Positions 24,002 to 33,800 of a stretch of 64,000 nucleotides of DNA are shown here, in pieces. The translations under genes were made by a program, and so were the position numbers. The notes under the pieces were generated by a model. The model had not been told where the DNA came from. It was given only the letters and a program-made list of their open reading frames with translations, and ran no database searches. The DNA comes from a virus, in the IMG/VR virus record IMGVR_UViG_3300042544_003680, positions 1 through 64,000 of that record. One strand, written 5' to 3'. Numbering within the stretch: position 1 is the first letter of the stretch; the number at the start of each line of letters is the position of its first letter.

Positions 24002-24690
24002 GAATTGCTATAACAGGAACGCAAAACAATGGAAAAACAACATTAGTTGAAACTTTTAAACAGTTTTGGCCTATGTATGAAACCCCGACGAAGTCTTACC
24101 GAGACTTGATTAGAGAAAAAGAATTAACTTTGAATGAAAATGGCACACTAGAATCACAGAAAATTATTCGTGATTTTCTTGTTGATCAAGCACTTGAAAA
24201 TTCAGGAAAAACAAAAACTCTACATGATCGGTGTGTATTGGATAATTTGGCATACTCCCTATGGTTAGCAGAATATAATAAGCTATCAGAGGATGAAAAT
24301 GCAAATAGTGAATTTCTTGCAACATCACTTCTCTTGACAAAAGAGAGTCTGAAGTTTTATGATATAATTTTTTGGCTTCCATTAAATCCGAATATACAAT
24401 TATCACCGTCCCCAAATCGTTCAACTAGTGAAAAATATCGTGAAGAAATTGATAATGTTTTTCACGGAATTTATGAACATTATAAAAAGAATAGCGGAGT
24501 GGTTTTTGATAAAGAAGATCAACCTGCATTTATTCTTTTAGAAGGTGACGTTCATGAAAAGATAAACACTATTCGGGAATACTTAAATCCAGAAGGTGAC
24601 TTGATTGAAACTGAACAATCAGTTTTGGGTGACTTGGAAACAATGTATGACGAAATTGCATTGAGAAGTCAAATCAAGAATGTAGTTTGA
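23998..24690 (+). CDS. P-loop kinase-like ATPase (AAA_28/NadR-like)
   Basis: Walker A 'GTQNNGKTT' at residues 7-15 and 'TKTLHDRCVLDNLAYSLWL' with a DR motif typical of the NadR/Ttd14 kinase group, followed by 'YDIIFWLPLNP'. These proteins phosphorylate small molecules or act as nucleotide switches. The gene overlaps the VWA gene by 4 nt (ATGA). Substrate not identifiable. Confidence 0.65.
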   Translation: MRIAITGTQNNGKTTLVETFKQFWPMYETPTKSYRDLIREKELTLNENGTLESQKIIRDFLVDQALENSGKTKTLHDRCVLDNLAYSLWLAEYNKLSEDENANSEFLATSLLLTKESLKFYDIIFWLPLNPNIQLSPSPNRSTSEKYREEIDNVFHGIYEHYKKNSGVVFDKEDQPAFILLEGDVHEKINTIREYLNPEGDLIETEQSVLGDLETMYDEIALRSQIKNVV

Positions 24691-24721
24691 AAAGACCCAG
24701 AAAAATAGTAAATAATAGCGT

Positions 24722-24904
24722 ATGGTAATAATAAATCAAAACACTGTTAAACTTTGCAGAGCAGGTTCTTGCTGCCCTTCAATTGAAAAAATCCCAGATA
24801 ATAATAGTTTTGTACTTCGTGATGATCATGGAGGAACATTACTATTAACACAAGATGAACTATCAATCTTAAAAGAAGCGATAACTCATTTCGAAAATCA
24901 ATAA
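24722..24904 (+). CDS. Small protein, 60 aa
   Basis: Contains 'LCRAGSCCPSIEKI' with three clustered Cys near the N-terminus and a helical C-terminus. A possible promoter TTGAAA-16-TAAATA (24687-24714) stands 7 nt before its ATG and a bidirectional terminator follows directly. No family recognised. Confidence 0.6.
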   Translation: MVIINQNTVKLCRAGSCCPSIEKIPDNNSFVLRDDHGGTLLLTQDELSILKEAITHFENQ

Positions 24905-24910
24905 AAATAA

Positions 24911-24938
24911 AAAACCCGGATTTTTATCCGGGTTTTTT
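24911..24938 (+). terminator. Bidirectional intrinsic terminator
   Basis: ACCCGGAT (24914-24921) pairs with ATCCGGGT (24926-24933), flanked by A- and T-tracts, between convergent genes. Confidence 0.9.
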
Positions 24939-24940
24939 AT

Positions 24941-25666
24941 TTAAGAGGTTATCAATTTTTTATAATCGCTATATCGTTTAGAAATGTATTTTACAAATGC
25001 ACTTCTCATAACAAGTTCAGGATCACGCAATTCAAAGTAGTGTATTCCATGTTTTTCAGATTCTGAATTATTGAAAAGATTAACTAGTTTAGAAAATTCT
25101 TGTTGAAAGTTTTTAGGCAAATCGCATTGATCAGAATCTGCAATTAAAAACATTTTGGAATTTTCTTCCAAGCGAGTCATAATTGTAATAAGTTCATTCA
25201 TAACAAAATTCTGTCCCTCATCAACAATAATAACTGCATTATCAAGACTTCGACCGCGAAGATAGGAAACCGGAATAACTTCGATAATTCCATCTTTAGT
25301 AAAATTGTCTATTTCTTCAGGTTTTAGGAGTTTATTTAGTGCATCATGAAATGGACCTGCATAAACAGCAATCTTTTCTTCCCAACTGCCCGGTAGCGCA
25401 CATAATTTACTTTGAGCAGATTCTACGGCACTGCGAACATAATATATTTTCTTACATTTATTTCGCTGAAGAATTCGTAGTGCTGCAAAAGTAGACATTA
25501 TTGTTTTTCCTGTTCCTGCTAAAGAATCGACTATGATACATTTAGATTTACAATCCAACATCTTTTCTAAAATCTCTTCTTGTTTATAATTCCAAGAAAA
25601 TGGCTCAGATATTAAGAACGAAGTTTTCATCCGTTCTTTTACGTTTTTGGCACGGTGTATTCCCAT
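24941..25666 (-). CDS. phoH: PhoH-like ATPase
   Basis: Walker A 'DSLAGTGKT' at 47-55, 'YYVRSAVES', then Walker B-like 'VIIVDEGQN' at 145-153, and 'ADSDQCDLP'. This is the standard order of PhoH proteins, common in myoviruses and often linked to RNA or phosphate metabolism. 241 aa is normal. A perfect palindrome containing TATAAT lies directly upstream. Confidence 0.85.
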   Translation of the reverse strand: MGIHRAKNVKERMKTSFLISEPFSWNYKQEEILEKMLDCKSKCIIVDSLAGTGKTIMSTFAALRILQRNKCKKIYYVRSAVESAQSKLCALPGSWEEKIAVYAGPFHDALNKLLKPEEIDNFTKDGIIEVIPVSYLRGRSLDNAVIIVDEGQNFVMNELITIMTRLEENSKMFLIADSDQCDLPKNFQQEFSKLVNLFNNSESEKHGIHYFELRDPELVMRSAFVKYISKRYSDYKKLITS

Positions 25667-25678
25667 GTATAATTATAC
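25667..25678 (-). promoter_or_regulatory. Palindromic -10/operator at phoH
   Basis: GTATAATTATAC is a perfect 12-bp palindrome containing TATAAT, touching the phoH ATG; the -35 match (TTTCCA, 16-bp spacing) is weak. Confidence 0.4.
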
Positions 25679-25688
25679 TTACCGTGGG

Positions 25689-26174
25689 TTATGTGGAAAG
25701 TAATTTTTCAATGTTATTTTCGTCGATAATAATGAATTGCATATTCTTTTTTTCGCAATATTTTTTTGCAGCCTCCCATTTTGCCTGATTAATAGCCCAT
25801 TGTACATTTTCATATAAAATTGTAGACTTTTTCTTGTTGCCATGAGTAGTCGGCTGTTTAGTTTGTTTATGCGGTTTAATCTCCACTAAAAATTCTTTAA
25901 TAGTTTCCCCGACTCTTAATTTCATATAAAAATCTACAAAATACCGTGCAATTTCTGTTCTTCCACTTTGAGCCGTTTTTATAGGATGAACATATGGAAC
26001 TATCACTTTTTCACTACTCCAAGACAACACATTAGGATTTTTATCCAAGACTTTCATAACCTTTAATTCCAAGCCGGAACGGTACTCAGGAGGCGTTTTG
26101 TTAAGACACTTGGCTGAGTCTACAGGTTTGAAGAACCCTTGCTTAAATTCACGATACGTGCGTTTCTTACTCAT
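25689..26174 (-). CDS. 4: Head completion protein, gp4-like (TnsA-type nuclease fold)
   Basis: The 161-aa protein matches T4 gp4: 'KKRTYREFKQGFFKP' at the N-terminus, 'YRSGLELKVMKVLDKNPNVL', 'WSSEKVIVPYVHPI', 'ARYFVDFYMKL' and 'FLVEIKPHKQTKQP'. E in the first motif, D in FVDF and E-x-K form the TnsA/restriction-like active site. In T4 it protects packaged DNA ends and completes heads. It heads a series of virion-related genes transcribed leftward. Confidence 0.85.
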   Translation of the reverse strand: MSKKRTYREFKQGFFKPVDSAKCLNKTPPEYRSGLELKVMKVLDKNPNVLSWSSEKVIVPYVHPIKTAQSGRTEIARYFVDFYMKLRVGETIKEFLVEIKPHKQTKQPTTHGNKKKSTILYENVQWAINQAKWEAAKKYCEKKNMQFIIIDENNIEKLLST

Positions 26175-26394
26175 TTTTTAAAACTTTTATTTCATCGTTT
26201 TGTGCTTTGACTTTTGAGTTTAATTTTTTAATAGTAGTTTCTTGGTAGAAATGTGATATAATTCCTCCGACCGTTGCATAAAAAATTTCTGGAGCGACTT
26301 TTCCCATGAAAAAGCCGATTATTATAGAACAAAGTGCTATTAATGTAAAAGTATATCTAACAAGATTATACGATTGATTATTTAAGAAGTTCAT
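26167..26394 (-). CDS. Small membrane protein with two transmembrane helices
   Basis: The ATG at 26394 (MNFLNNQSYN) is preferred to one 18 nt upstream because it overlaps the preceding stop only slightly. Two hydrophobic spans ('TFTLIALCSIIIGFFMG' and 'PEIFYATVGGIISHFY') are followed by a basic coiled-coil-like tail. This is compatible with a holin-like or spanin-associated role, but nothing specific proves it. Confidence 0.55.
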   Translation of the reverse strand: MNFLNNQSYNLVRYTFTLIALCSIIIGFFMGKVAPEIFYATVGGIISHFYQETTIKKLNSKVKAQNDEIKVLKNE

Positions 26395-26710
26395 TAAGTC
26401 GGTTTTCCGCAACTACTAAGTTTTGCAACATAACTTCTTCAGTTTGAACTTTCTGTTCAGTTACGGTTAAATCTAAGCCAACATATGGACCAAATTTTTC
26501 AAAAACTAATTTTACTTTAGATAAAACGCTTACAATTTGAGGTAGATTCTTTTGAAGAAGTTGACCAAGTTTTGTATCGTTTGTATGTTCACTGATATAA
26601 TTCAATGCAACAAGTGTTTTATTAATTGCTACATAAGTTCCATTCAAAACCGCTTTTATTTTTTCACGATTTTTAACTATTTGTAATGCTGCGATAAATT
26701 TCTTAAACAT
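26378..26710 (-). CDS. Unknown helical protein, 110 aa
   Basis: Amphipathic and mostly helical ('FIAALQIVKNREKIKAVLNG', 'LPQIVSVLSKVKLVFEKFG'). Overlaps the membrane-protein gene and follows the methyltransferase gene by 6 nt. No family recognised. Confidence 0.5.
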   Translation of the reverse strand: MFKKFIAALQIVKNREKIKAVLNGTYVAINKTLVALNYISEHTNDTKLGQLLQKNLPQIVSVLSKVKLVFEKFGPYVGLDLTVTEQKVQTEEVMLQNLVVAENRLNELLK

Positions 26711-26716
26711 AATAAA

Positions 26717-27382
26717 CTACTTATCGTTTCTAGTTGCAATAAACAATGCCAGAGAATTATCATTTGCTATGGATTGATATTTTACAGTATAACCCAAGGA
26801 AATTAATTTATCTACGAAATCTTTATGAGTTAATGATTTCCCATTTACAAAGTTTATAGGTAAATCACAAAGATGAACTTCACCTACTATATTTTCTATT
26901 TTCTCAAAAATATATTCCGGGCTTTCAAATATTATAGAATATTCACTACCTTCACAATCAAGTTTCATCAATTTAACATTGGAAGAAAGATTTTGAACAA
27001 TTTCTTCCAATGTTATAACTTCTATATCATTCCCCTCTGCCAAGCATAATCCTCCATAATTTTTTATTTCTGCATTTTTGATATTATCTCCTACGATTAT
27101 TTGCATATTTTTTAATCTATAATTTCCTCTAACTGCTTTTTGAAAAGCCTGAATATCTTTGCCTTCTATATTATTAGATAATATTTGGAAATTTTCATGA
27201 AACGGTTCATAAGTGTATATATTTCTGGAATTGCATTCCCATGCTTTTAAAGCGAATGACCCAATATGTCCGCCAATATCTAATATAATATCAGTCTCAA
27301 GAAACTTGTCAATCTTGTACTCATTGTAATAATATACACTGTTGAATACTATTTCATCGTTTGTATTTTTACGAAATATCAT
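26717..27382 (-). CDS. FkbM-type SAM-dependent methyltransferase
   Basis: Motif I 'IILDIGGHIGSFALKA', 'IYTYEPFHENFQIL' (acidic residue of motif II) and 'VKLMKLDCEGSEYSII' are diagnostic of FkbM methyltransferases, which usually O-methylate sugars or glycolipids. It overlaps the downstream end of a glycosyltransferase gene by 4 nt, so the pair may build a methylated sugar on a virion or host molecule. Confidence 0.8.
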   Translation of the reverse strand: MIFRKNTNDEIVFNSVYYYNEYKIDKFLETDIILDIGGHIGSFALKAWECNSRNIYTYEPFHENFQILSNNIEGKDIQAFQKAVRGNYRLKNMQIIVGDNIKNAEIKNYGGLCLAEGNDIEVITLEEIVQNLSSNVKLMKLDCEGSEYSIIFESPEYIFEKIENIVGEVHLCDLPINFVNGKSLTHKDFVDKLISLGYTVKYQSIANDNSLALFIATRNDK

Positions 27383-28425
27383 ATTATTTGTTTTATAGAT
27401 TTTGTAACATTTTCAAATGAATAATCATTTATATTAGAGAAGTTGTAAGTTGTTGACCCATAATTTTCAATAATATTTACTAATTTATCCACTGCATCGT
27501 CAAATTTTGGATTTGCCCATTGCCCTAAAAACAAATTATGATTTGTATCCACTAAATCATAATCTATTAATAATCTCGGATCAGACATAAAATCCGTATT
27601 ACCCGAATAATTCGTTGCTAATGGAATTGTATTTAATGGAATTGCTTCTGCCAAGCACAATCCGAAACCTTCACTTCGATGCATGGATAATAATACATGA
27701 GATTTTGCGATTAATTCTTGAACTTGTAATGACGAGTAATATTCGTCTATTACTGTTATGTCAGCGTCTTGGTTTAAATAAGAAATAAGACTTCGTTCTG
27801 TATCAGATATTGTAAATGTTTTAAATAAAATTCGGGTTTCGGGATACAACGATTTCACAGTTTTTGCAACACTCAAACTATCCATTATATTTTTCCGATC
27901 AATGTTACTAGATATATTTCCCATGATTAGAATAGTGAATTTCTCGAATTTGCTATAATTCTTCAAAGGAAAAGGAATGGGATGCTTTATTATTCTAATT
28001 TTATCGGAAGAAATATAATTAGAAAATATTTGTTTGCAATAATTACTTGCGGTCCATATTTCATCAAAATCAGATAACATTTCTGCTTCTTCATCTTCTA
28101 ATTTACTACTTTCCCATACAAAATAACCGATTTTTTTATAATCATCTAGGTTTCTACAACAACTGCAACGAGGTTTAGTTATTTTTGAAAGTTCTAGATA
28201 ATTTTTTATTGTTGTGTGAATAAATCGAATATTATGATCAATTTTTTTAGTGTATTTAGGAAAAAATACTTCGTCTGATTCAGAATTCGATGAAAAAATA
28301 TTTATATCAAAAACATCAGGATTAGAAAATTGTTGAAAACATTCCACATAACGACGGAAAACTTCCCCGAGAGATGTTTTACTATTTGCTAAACCGGATA
28401 GTATAATTTTATCGGTTGGGTTCAT
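27379..28425 (-). CDS. GT-B glycosyltransferase (family 1/4-like)
   Basis: C-terminal 'SHVLLSMHRSEGFGLCLAEA' and 'PLATNYSGNTDFM' form the E-x7-E nucleotide-sugar motif of GT4-type enzymes. Upstream are 'FTILIMGNISSN' and the Cys-cluster 'RCSCCRNLD', which could bind a metal. Confidence 0.8.
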   Translation of the reverse strand: MNPTDKIILSGLANSKTSLGEVFRRYVECFQQFSNPDVFDINIFSSNSESDEVFFPKYTKKIDHNIRFIHTTIKNYLELSKITKPRCSCCRNLDDYKKIGYFVWESSKLEDEEAEMLSDFDEIWTASNYCKQIFSNYISSDKIRIIKHPIPFPLKNYSKFEKFTILIMGNISSNIDRKNIMDSLSVAKTVKSLYPETRILFKTFTISDTERSLISYLNQDADITVIDEYYSSLQVQELIAKSHVLLSMHRSEGFGLCLAEAIPLNTIPLATNYSGNTDFMSDPRLLIDYDLVDTNHNLFLGQWANPKFDDAVDKLVNIIENYGSTTYNFSNINDYSFENVTKSIKQII

Positions 28426-28440
28426 TATAGATATTAACCG

Positions 28441-29064
28441 TTAACTACACATTAATTCAATAGTAAATTCATTTTGACTTGGACAACCGCTATATAATAC
28501 TGCTCCAGATTTTGATGTGATATAAACCCATGGAATAGATTCATGACAAACTCCGGGACCGAGACTACCATTCTTTCCTTTTTTAGGATTTCCTGCGACA
28601 TTACAAATTAATTGAAATGTTATTTTCTTTTCATCGACAGATGCAATACTTTCCGCTTCAGCAGTAGATAACACAAATGAGCTTTCTCTTTCACCTCCAG
28701 AAGGATAGTTGTCCAAGTTTACATCGCCCAAAAATAAACCATTTGCATAAAACAAATATCTGGACGCATTACAATTATGAGGTTGTGGACATGGATTTGT
28801 AATACCTTGATAAGTCGGATTTCCTGAATATATTACCCGAATAGTAATACCTTCAGTAATACACTTGTTTCCACATTCTTGTTCATCCGAAACTTTGATA
28901 AAACTGTAATCATAAAGGTTTGGATCAAAAAGAGTAGTTGATGATAGCAATGCAAAAGAATTAGTCTTTTCAACAAAGAATTTTTTACGAACGCCATTAA
29001 CAAACATTTCAATAAATTGCTCATTATAGTTGGCGAATAGTGGATCGTCGGTGCGGAAATTCAT
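28441..29064 (-). CDS. Probable virion protein, 207 aa
   Basis: Beta-rich and Cys-containing ('CPQPHNCNASRYLFYANGLF', 'LMCS' C-terminus). It overlaps the next structural-type gene by 4 nt, placing it in the same late module as the 1739-aa protein. A tail fibre tip or adhesin accessory is a reasonable inference; I see no named domain. Confidence 0.5.
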   Translation of the reverse strand: MNFRTDDPLFANYNEQFIEMFVNGVRKKFFVEKTNSFALLSSTTLFDPNLYDYSFIKVSDEQECGNKCITEGITIRVIYSGNPTYQGITNPCPQPHNCNASRYLFYANGLFLGDVNLDNYPSGGERESSFVLSTAEAESIASVDEKKITFQLICNVAGNPKKGKNGSLGPGVCHESIPWVYITSKSGAVLYSGCPSQNEFTIELMCS

Positions 29065-30158
29065 GAAAATAAATCAGATAATTGTTCAATCGCTAATAAT
29101 TCTTCTGGACTATTAAAGATTTGACTAGGGGAGAATGATAATGCTCCACCATAAGGAATAGCTTCACCACATTCTGTTAAAATATATTTAGGAACACTGT
29201 CACAATATTTACGATTTTCATAAATGGCATTAAGATCCAATGAATTATAGCAATCACTGCAAATATTTCTTGGACAAAATTCGATATTGGAGTAAGGATG
29301 ATATGTCCAAGAATTGTTTATAATTTTATAGAAAAATGCTCCACCACTTGTAACAGCAACATCTTTTAAATCGAATAGTATAATTTCTTCTGGAGGAATA
29401 ACTTCTAATTCGATATATTTAGATTTATAGATATTATACAAATTATTATATTGTGTTATATATGAATCGAAATATGCTAAATCAATTTCACTGAAATTAG
29501 CTAATTGTGTTGAACTGAAAATGTTTGTACTCTTATCAAATTCCACAAATGTAGAATAACTGCTAAGGTCTTTAATTTTATCAACGTAAAAATTTGTATA
29601 ATTGTACTTTTTTAATAAGAAATTTATTAAAGAGATAATTGCATTTAATTGATTTTTGATTCCTAAAAATCTATACACTTTTTTAACAGTTGTAGTATAT
29701 TTTAGAGCAATTTCTTCTAATTTAGACGAATCATAATTTAATATACGGGCACCCTCCAGCATTTCGTCACTATAATTTTTACATAAGAAATCGCAACGCA
29801 AGATTTGTGTTGGTGAAAAATCTGTTGCAGGAAAATAATCATTTAACCATGTTTCAATTTCTACAAAATTAGCCACATAATTAAATGTTTTATAAAAAGC
29901 TATTTGAACAGGTTCTTCCCAATATCCTTGTAGATTGTAAACAAGATCAGACGAATTTTTCCAATTAGCTGAATAAGAATTTAGAAACGTAGAAAGATCG
30001 CTCAATTTTGACGCAATTTCATTAAATTTCAACAGAGAGTTCCATTTACTAATATCACTATACAAAAGATCAATTCTAACATTAAATTCATTCATGTTAG
30101 AATTGATTTGAGCTAATCCATTACCAAGATATTTGTACTCTGAAATTTCTTGAATCAT
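29061..30158 (-). CDS. Probable virion protein, 365 aa
   Basis: Helical N-terminal half ('LGNGLAQINSNMNEFNVRID'), then a Cys-rich C-terminal region ('FCPRNICSDCYNSLD', 'RKYCDSVPKYILTECG'). Its N-terminus (Y-x-x-x-G-x-x-L-x-x-I-N-x-N) resembles that of the neighbouring 233-aa protein ('YENIGDSLSSINYNFKALE'), so the two share an oligomerisation or docking module. Transcribed after the 1739-aa gene. Confidence 0.5.
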   Translation of the reverse strand: MIQEISEYKYLGNGLAQINSNMNEFNVRIDLLYSDISKWNSLLKFNEIASKLSDLSTFLNSYSANWKNSSDLVYNLQGYWEEPVQIAFYKTFNYVANFVEIETWLNDYFPATDFSPTQILRCDFLCKNYSDEMLEGARILNYDSSKLEEIALKYTTTVKKVYRFLGIKNQLNAIISLINFLLKKYNYTNFYVDKIKDLSSYSTFVEFDKSTNIFSSTQLANFSEIDLAYFDSYITQYNNLYNIYKSKYIELEVIPPEEIILFDLKDVAVTSGGAFFYKIINNSWTYHPYSNIEFCPRNICSDCYNSLDLNAIYENRKYCDSVPKYILTECGEAIPYGGALSFSPSQIFNSPEELLAIEQLSDLFS

Positions 30159-30160
30159 AA

Positions 30161-30862
30161 TTAATAAAGTGCGGAATCATAAATCCAACTAGTTCCTTGA
30201 GGATTGACAACAAATTTTAAACCTGCGAAATTACTAATAAACTGATCGGCAGCAGATATATCAATTCTTTGATTTCCCAAATCTACATTCACGGTTTTTA
30301 CTCCTCCTCTGGTTCCTCGACCAATACAATTCACTGTATATTCGACCTCAATTGTTTTTGTTCCTAAGTTTGCTTCTTGAGAAAATATCTTATTGACTTG
30401 AGAATATTGAGGAGTAAAAACAAATAATTGTTGTCCAACAACAAAATTTCTACAACTTGTAGTGGCAACTGGAATAGTTTCGTTTATCCAAACAGAAACT
30501 ACATTAATAATATCTTCTTCAGAACCATCAATATTAAATGGATAAGGATAGATTAATGAAACGGGTTTTAACCAATATGCACTCAAAGTTTTAACAGTAT
30601 TATATGTTTCTTGCCAACAACTGCTATTTGTCTGCACATTATTCACTAGATTTTCCCAAATTGCACTATTTTGTGTAAATGCGGAATATAGTGGATTCCA
30701 AATATTATTTGCACTATATTCAAAATTACATGTATACACTTCCAATGCTTTAAAATTATAATTTATTGAAGATAATGAATCTCCAATATTTTCATAATCT
30801 TTGATTGGGAAAACTATTTGATTATCAGTTAATTTACAAATCTCTCTAGTGTAGGATGACAT
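30161..30862 (-). CDS. Probable virion protein, 233 aa
   Basis: N-terminal 'YENIGDSLSSINYNFKALE' and repeated W-containing helices ('NIWNPLYSAF', 'AIWENLVNNV', 'SCWQETYNTV', 'AYWLKPVSLI') give a short helical repeat; the C-terminal half is beta-like and Gly-rich. It lies 10 nt downstream of the 1739-aa gene with its own late-type box. Confidence 0.5.
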   Translation of the reverse strand: MSSYTREICKLTDNQIVFPIKDYENIGDSLSSINYNFKALEVYTCNFEYSANNIWNPLYSAFTQNSAIWENLVNNVQTNSSCWQETYNTVKTLSAYWLKPVSLIYPYPFNIDGSEEDIINVVSVWINETIPVATTSCRNFVVGQQLFVFTPQYSQVNKIFSQEANLGTKTIEVEYTVNCIGRGTRGGVKTVNVDLGNQRIDISAADQFISNFAGLKFVVNPQGTSWIYDSALY

Positions 30863-30869
30863 TATATAT

Positions 30870-30877
30870 TATTTAGC
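30870..30877 (-). promoter_or_regulatory. Late-type promoter box
   Basis: GCTAAATA read leftward, 7 nt from the ATG at 30862; located inside the end of the upstream gene. Confidence 0.35.
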
Positions 30878-33800
30878 AGAGGGATACGCAATCTTCAAAA
30901 ACGAAATCAGGAGTTTTGCAGCAATTATTTTCTAAATCGCTCCAACTAAAAGGATATCTGCAATTTCCACATTCTAATTCTTCCCATGTTAATGGGAATA
31001 AACTATTGCATTGAGTTTGTAGGAAATTCCAGCATATTAGTGAATGATTTCCGGGAACACCACCACGAAGCACGCACCATGATGAAATGCCGCTTAATTG
31101 TGTACTTCCAGTTATTTGATTACTACGAAGTTCTTTCCAAGAAATCGGATTTTTATTCAATGATGGTCGTTGAATAGAATCAATATAGTGATATTTCCAT
31201 GACCATTGCAAATTATTGTTATGATTTGGGTAAATGCTAAGATAATTAATATTATCTTTTAACTCCACAATACTATTGTATAGATTTTCAATACTACGAT
31301 TAATTGTGTCATATAATACTGGCTCATTTGTTCCTAGTAATATAGGACGATTAGTCAATGCACTCGGAGATACTGAACTAGTAGATTGATAAATTACATC
31401 ACCTTTTTCATCAATATTAATATATAATTTTTTAAATATTCGGCTATTCAACAAGTTTGCATTATCATATATTTTTTGGAATGAATCGTTATAAATGTAT
31501 GCAGTTACAAATTCTTTTTCTGATACGAAAATATTATTCCATTGGAAACCTGCTTTGTCTTCATCCTCATCAATGATTTTGTCTATTTCAGTGAAATCAA
31601 TATAACGATAAATGTATTGAGGAGTTAAAACATATAGGTTTGTATAGTCGAAGAATACTTCAATTATTGGATCAAAGAATGTTTTAGATGAAATTTTTGT
31701 TCCGTTGAGAGAATATTTGAAAAGAGTATTATTTGAAATAGCATATACGATTCCATCATAAATTTGATTTAATACCGCATTATTACATTCAGGAACAAAG
31801 AAAGAATTAATTATTTTTTCATTTTTATCGAATACAGTGATGTAATTATCTTCTGTTAATACGATAAAAATTCCATCTTTTTCGGAAATAGAAATTGGAC
31901 GATTGTTTGCAGAGAAATTATCTAACTGAATATTATTTAACCAGTTTAGATTTTTATTATAAACTTTGATGATATAAGAATCTTTATCAACAATATATAA
32001 TTGTTCATCTTTATCAACACAGAAATCAGTAGGACTGTTTAGTTTAGTACGATCAGTTCTTTCACCGACACCTCCCCAATAATGAGTAAGTTTGATATTT
32101 TGAGGAACATTTATATCAAATTCACAAACAAAAAAAGTATTTTTTCCACGATCAAGAATGAACAATCTTTTTTCATTAGAATTATATCTAATGGTAATTG
32201 GTTCTTCTAAAACTTCACCATCTCCTAAACGATTGAAAGAATATAATAATTCAGGTGTTTCGTCAATTGAATATATCTGAATATAATTTTCATTAACAGT
32301 TAATAGTTTGTCTTCTATGATTTGTGCAGATTTCAAATTTTTAAAATAAATATCCTGAATATTATCAGGAGAATAAATAGTATGCCATTTGAAATTACCA
32401 AATAGCGAACCTAAGAAACCAGCATTTGCTTTAGGGAAATTGATATTGTTTATAGAACAACTTGCACTCAAGTATTCCATATTTGTTTGGAATTTCGTTA
32501 AGCATTGATTTATTTTATCAGCAAATTGCCAATCATTAGGGTTAATTCTAGTTTCTTCTAAATTATATGGTAAAATTATTTCATCATAAAATTCTCTTTG
32601 AATGCTAGGGTCATATTTTTCAAAAGAGTTTTTTACATAAATCATATTATGCCAAGTTTGAACTGTAGTTGAGCCATCATTTAAAATTCCAGTTAATGAA
32701 GGAGATTTATTTCCTTCTGAAGAGTATGAAGTAGTTAAAAATTCTGATAAAGAACTTTGTAGAGATCCTTCCCCATTATCGAATACAAATGAAGAAAATC
32801 CAGAAAAAGGTAATGACGAAAAGTTCGTATTACTTCCATTATAAAAAGTAGCAGTTTCCCCGGTAGATAGCAAATTCTTACCAGTGTACAAATAAAGATT
32901 AGGACCATTATATGCAATCAAATCCACAATATTAGAAAATAATGGTACATTTTGAGTGCAATAATCATAACCGGGAATATTAATTCCTATATTTCCTGAT
33001 AAGAATACTTTACAATGATTAACGGAATTTTCATTAATAATAAAATCAGAGTTCTCAATATTAATTTTTAGTAATTTAGAAAATATTGATTGATTTCCAT
33101 TTAAAGATTTTGTTTGAAAGAAATTAGCACTACTCAATACCAAATTGACATTATAATTAACAAGAGTTGTATATGATGTGTTTATTGTACAATTTAATTC
33201 CGGGGTTTCTGCATATTTATTAACATTAAAATAATTGTTACTCAGTGTTATAAATACGTCTGGACTTGGGAAATCATAGAATTGAACGTCTTCACGAAAC
33301 ACCGAAGAATTATCAGAAGATGCAGAATTGTAAATTGAAACAGGATTGCTTTCAATAAAGATTGAATTGTATGCAGAAACTGAAACTGTATTGTTTGATG
33401 AAACATCATTGTATGTTACAGGGATAACTGCAAAACTACTATTTGTTTCATATATCTTAGAACCTATTTTCCAAACATAACGATCAAAACCGGGAGTTGC
33501 AGAGAATTGGAAATTTTCCGTATGACATGGTTTATATGCACTCATTCCTAATGAGTTTAAATAAGAATTATTCTGGAATGATAATGCGGTAGTATTTCCG
33601 TCTCTATCTCCAATTTCTTGTTGATAAATTGGAACATAAATATTACTTGGTATTCCAATATAACTAAAAGGTTGAATACTTGATAACAAATAGAAACACA
33701 TATAATCTGTGAAATTATATGCTTTAAAATCACCATCAACTGGAGTTGCATTAAATGCAGACAAATAAACACATGCACTTGCCGTATTTAACGTAATGTT

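Noticed and set aside
26167-26394. Firm holin assignment for the two-span membrane protein
   Set aside because: Size and topology fit, but no lysis gene neighbours or conserved holin motif support it.
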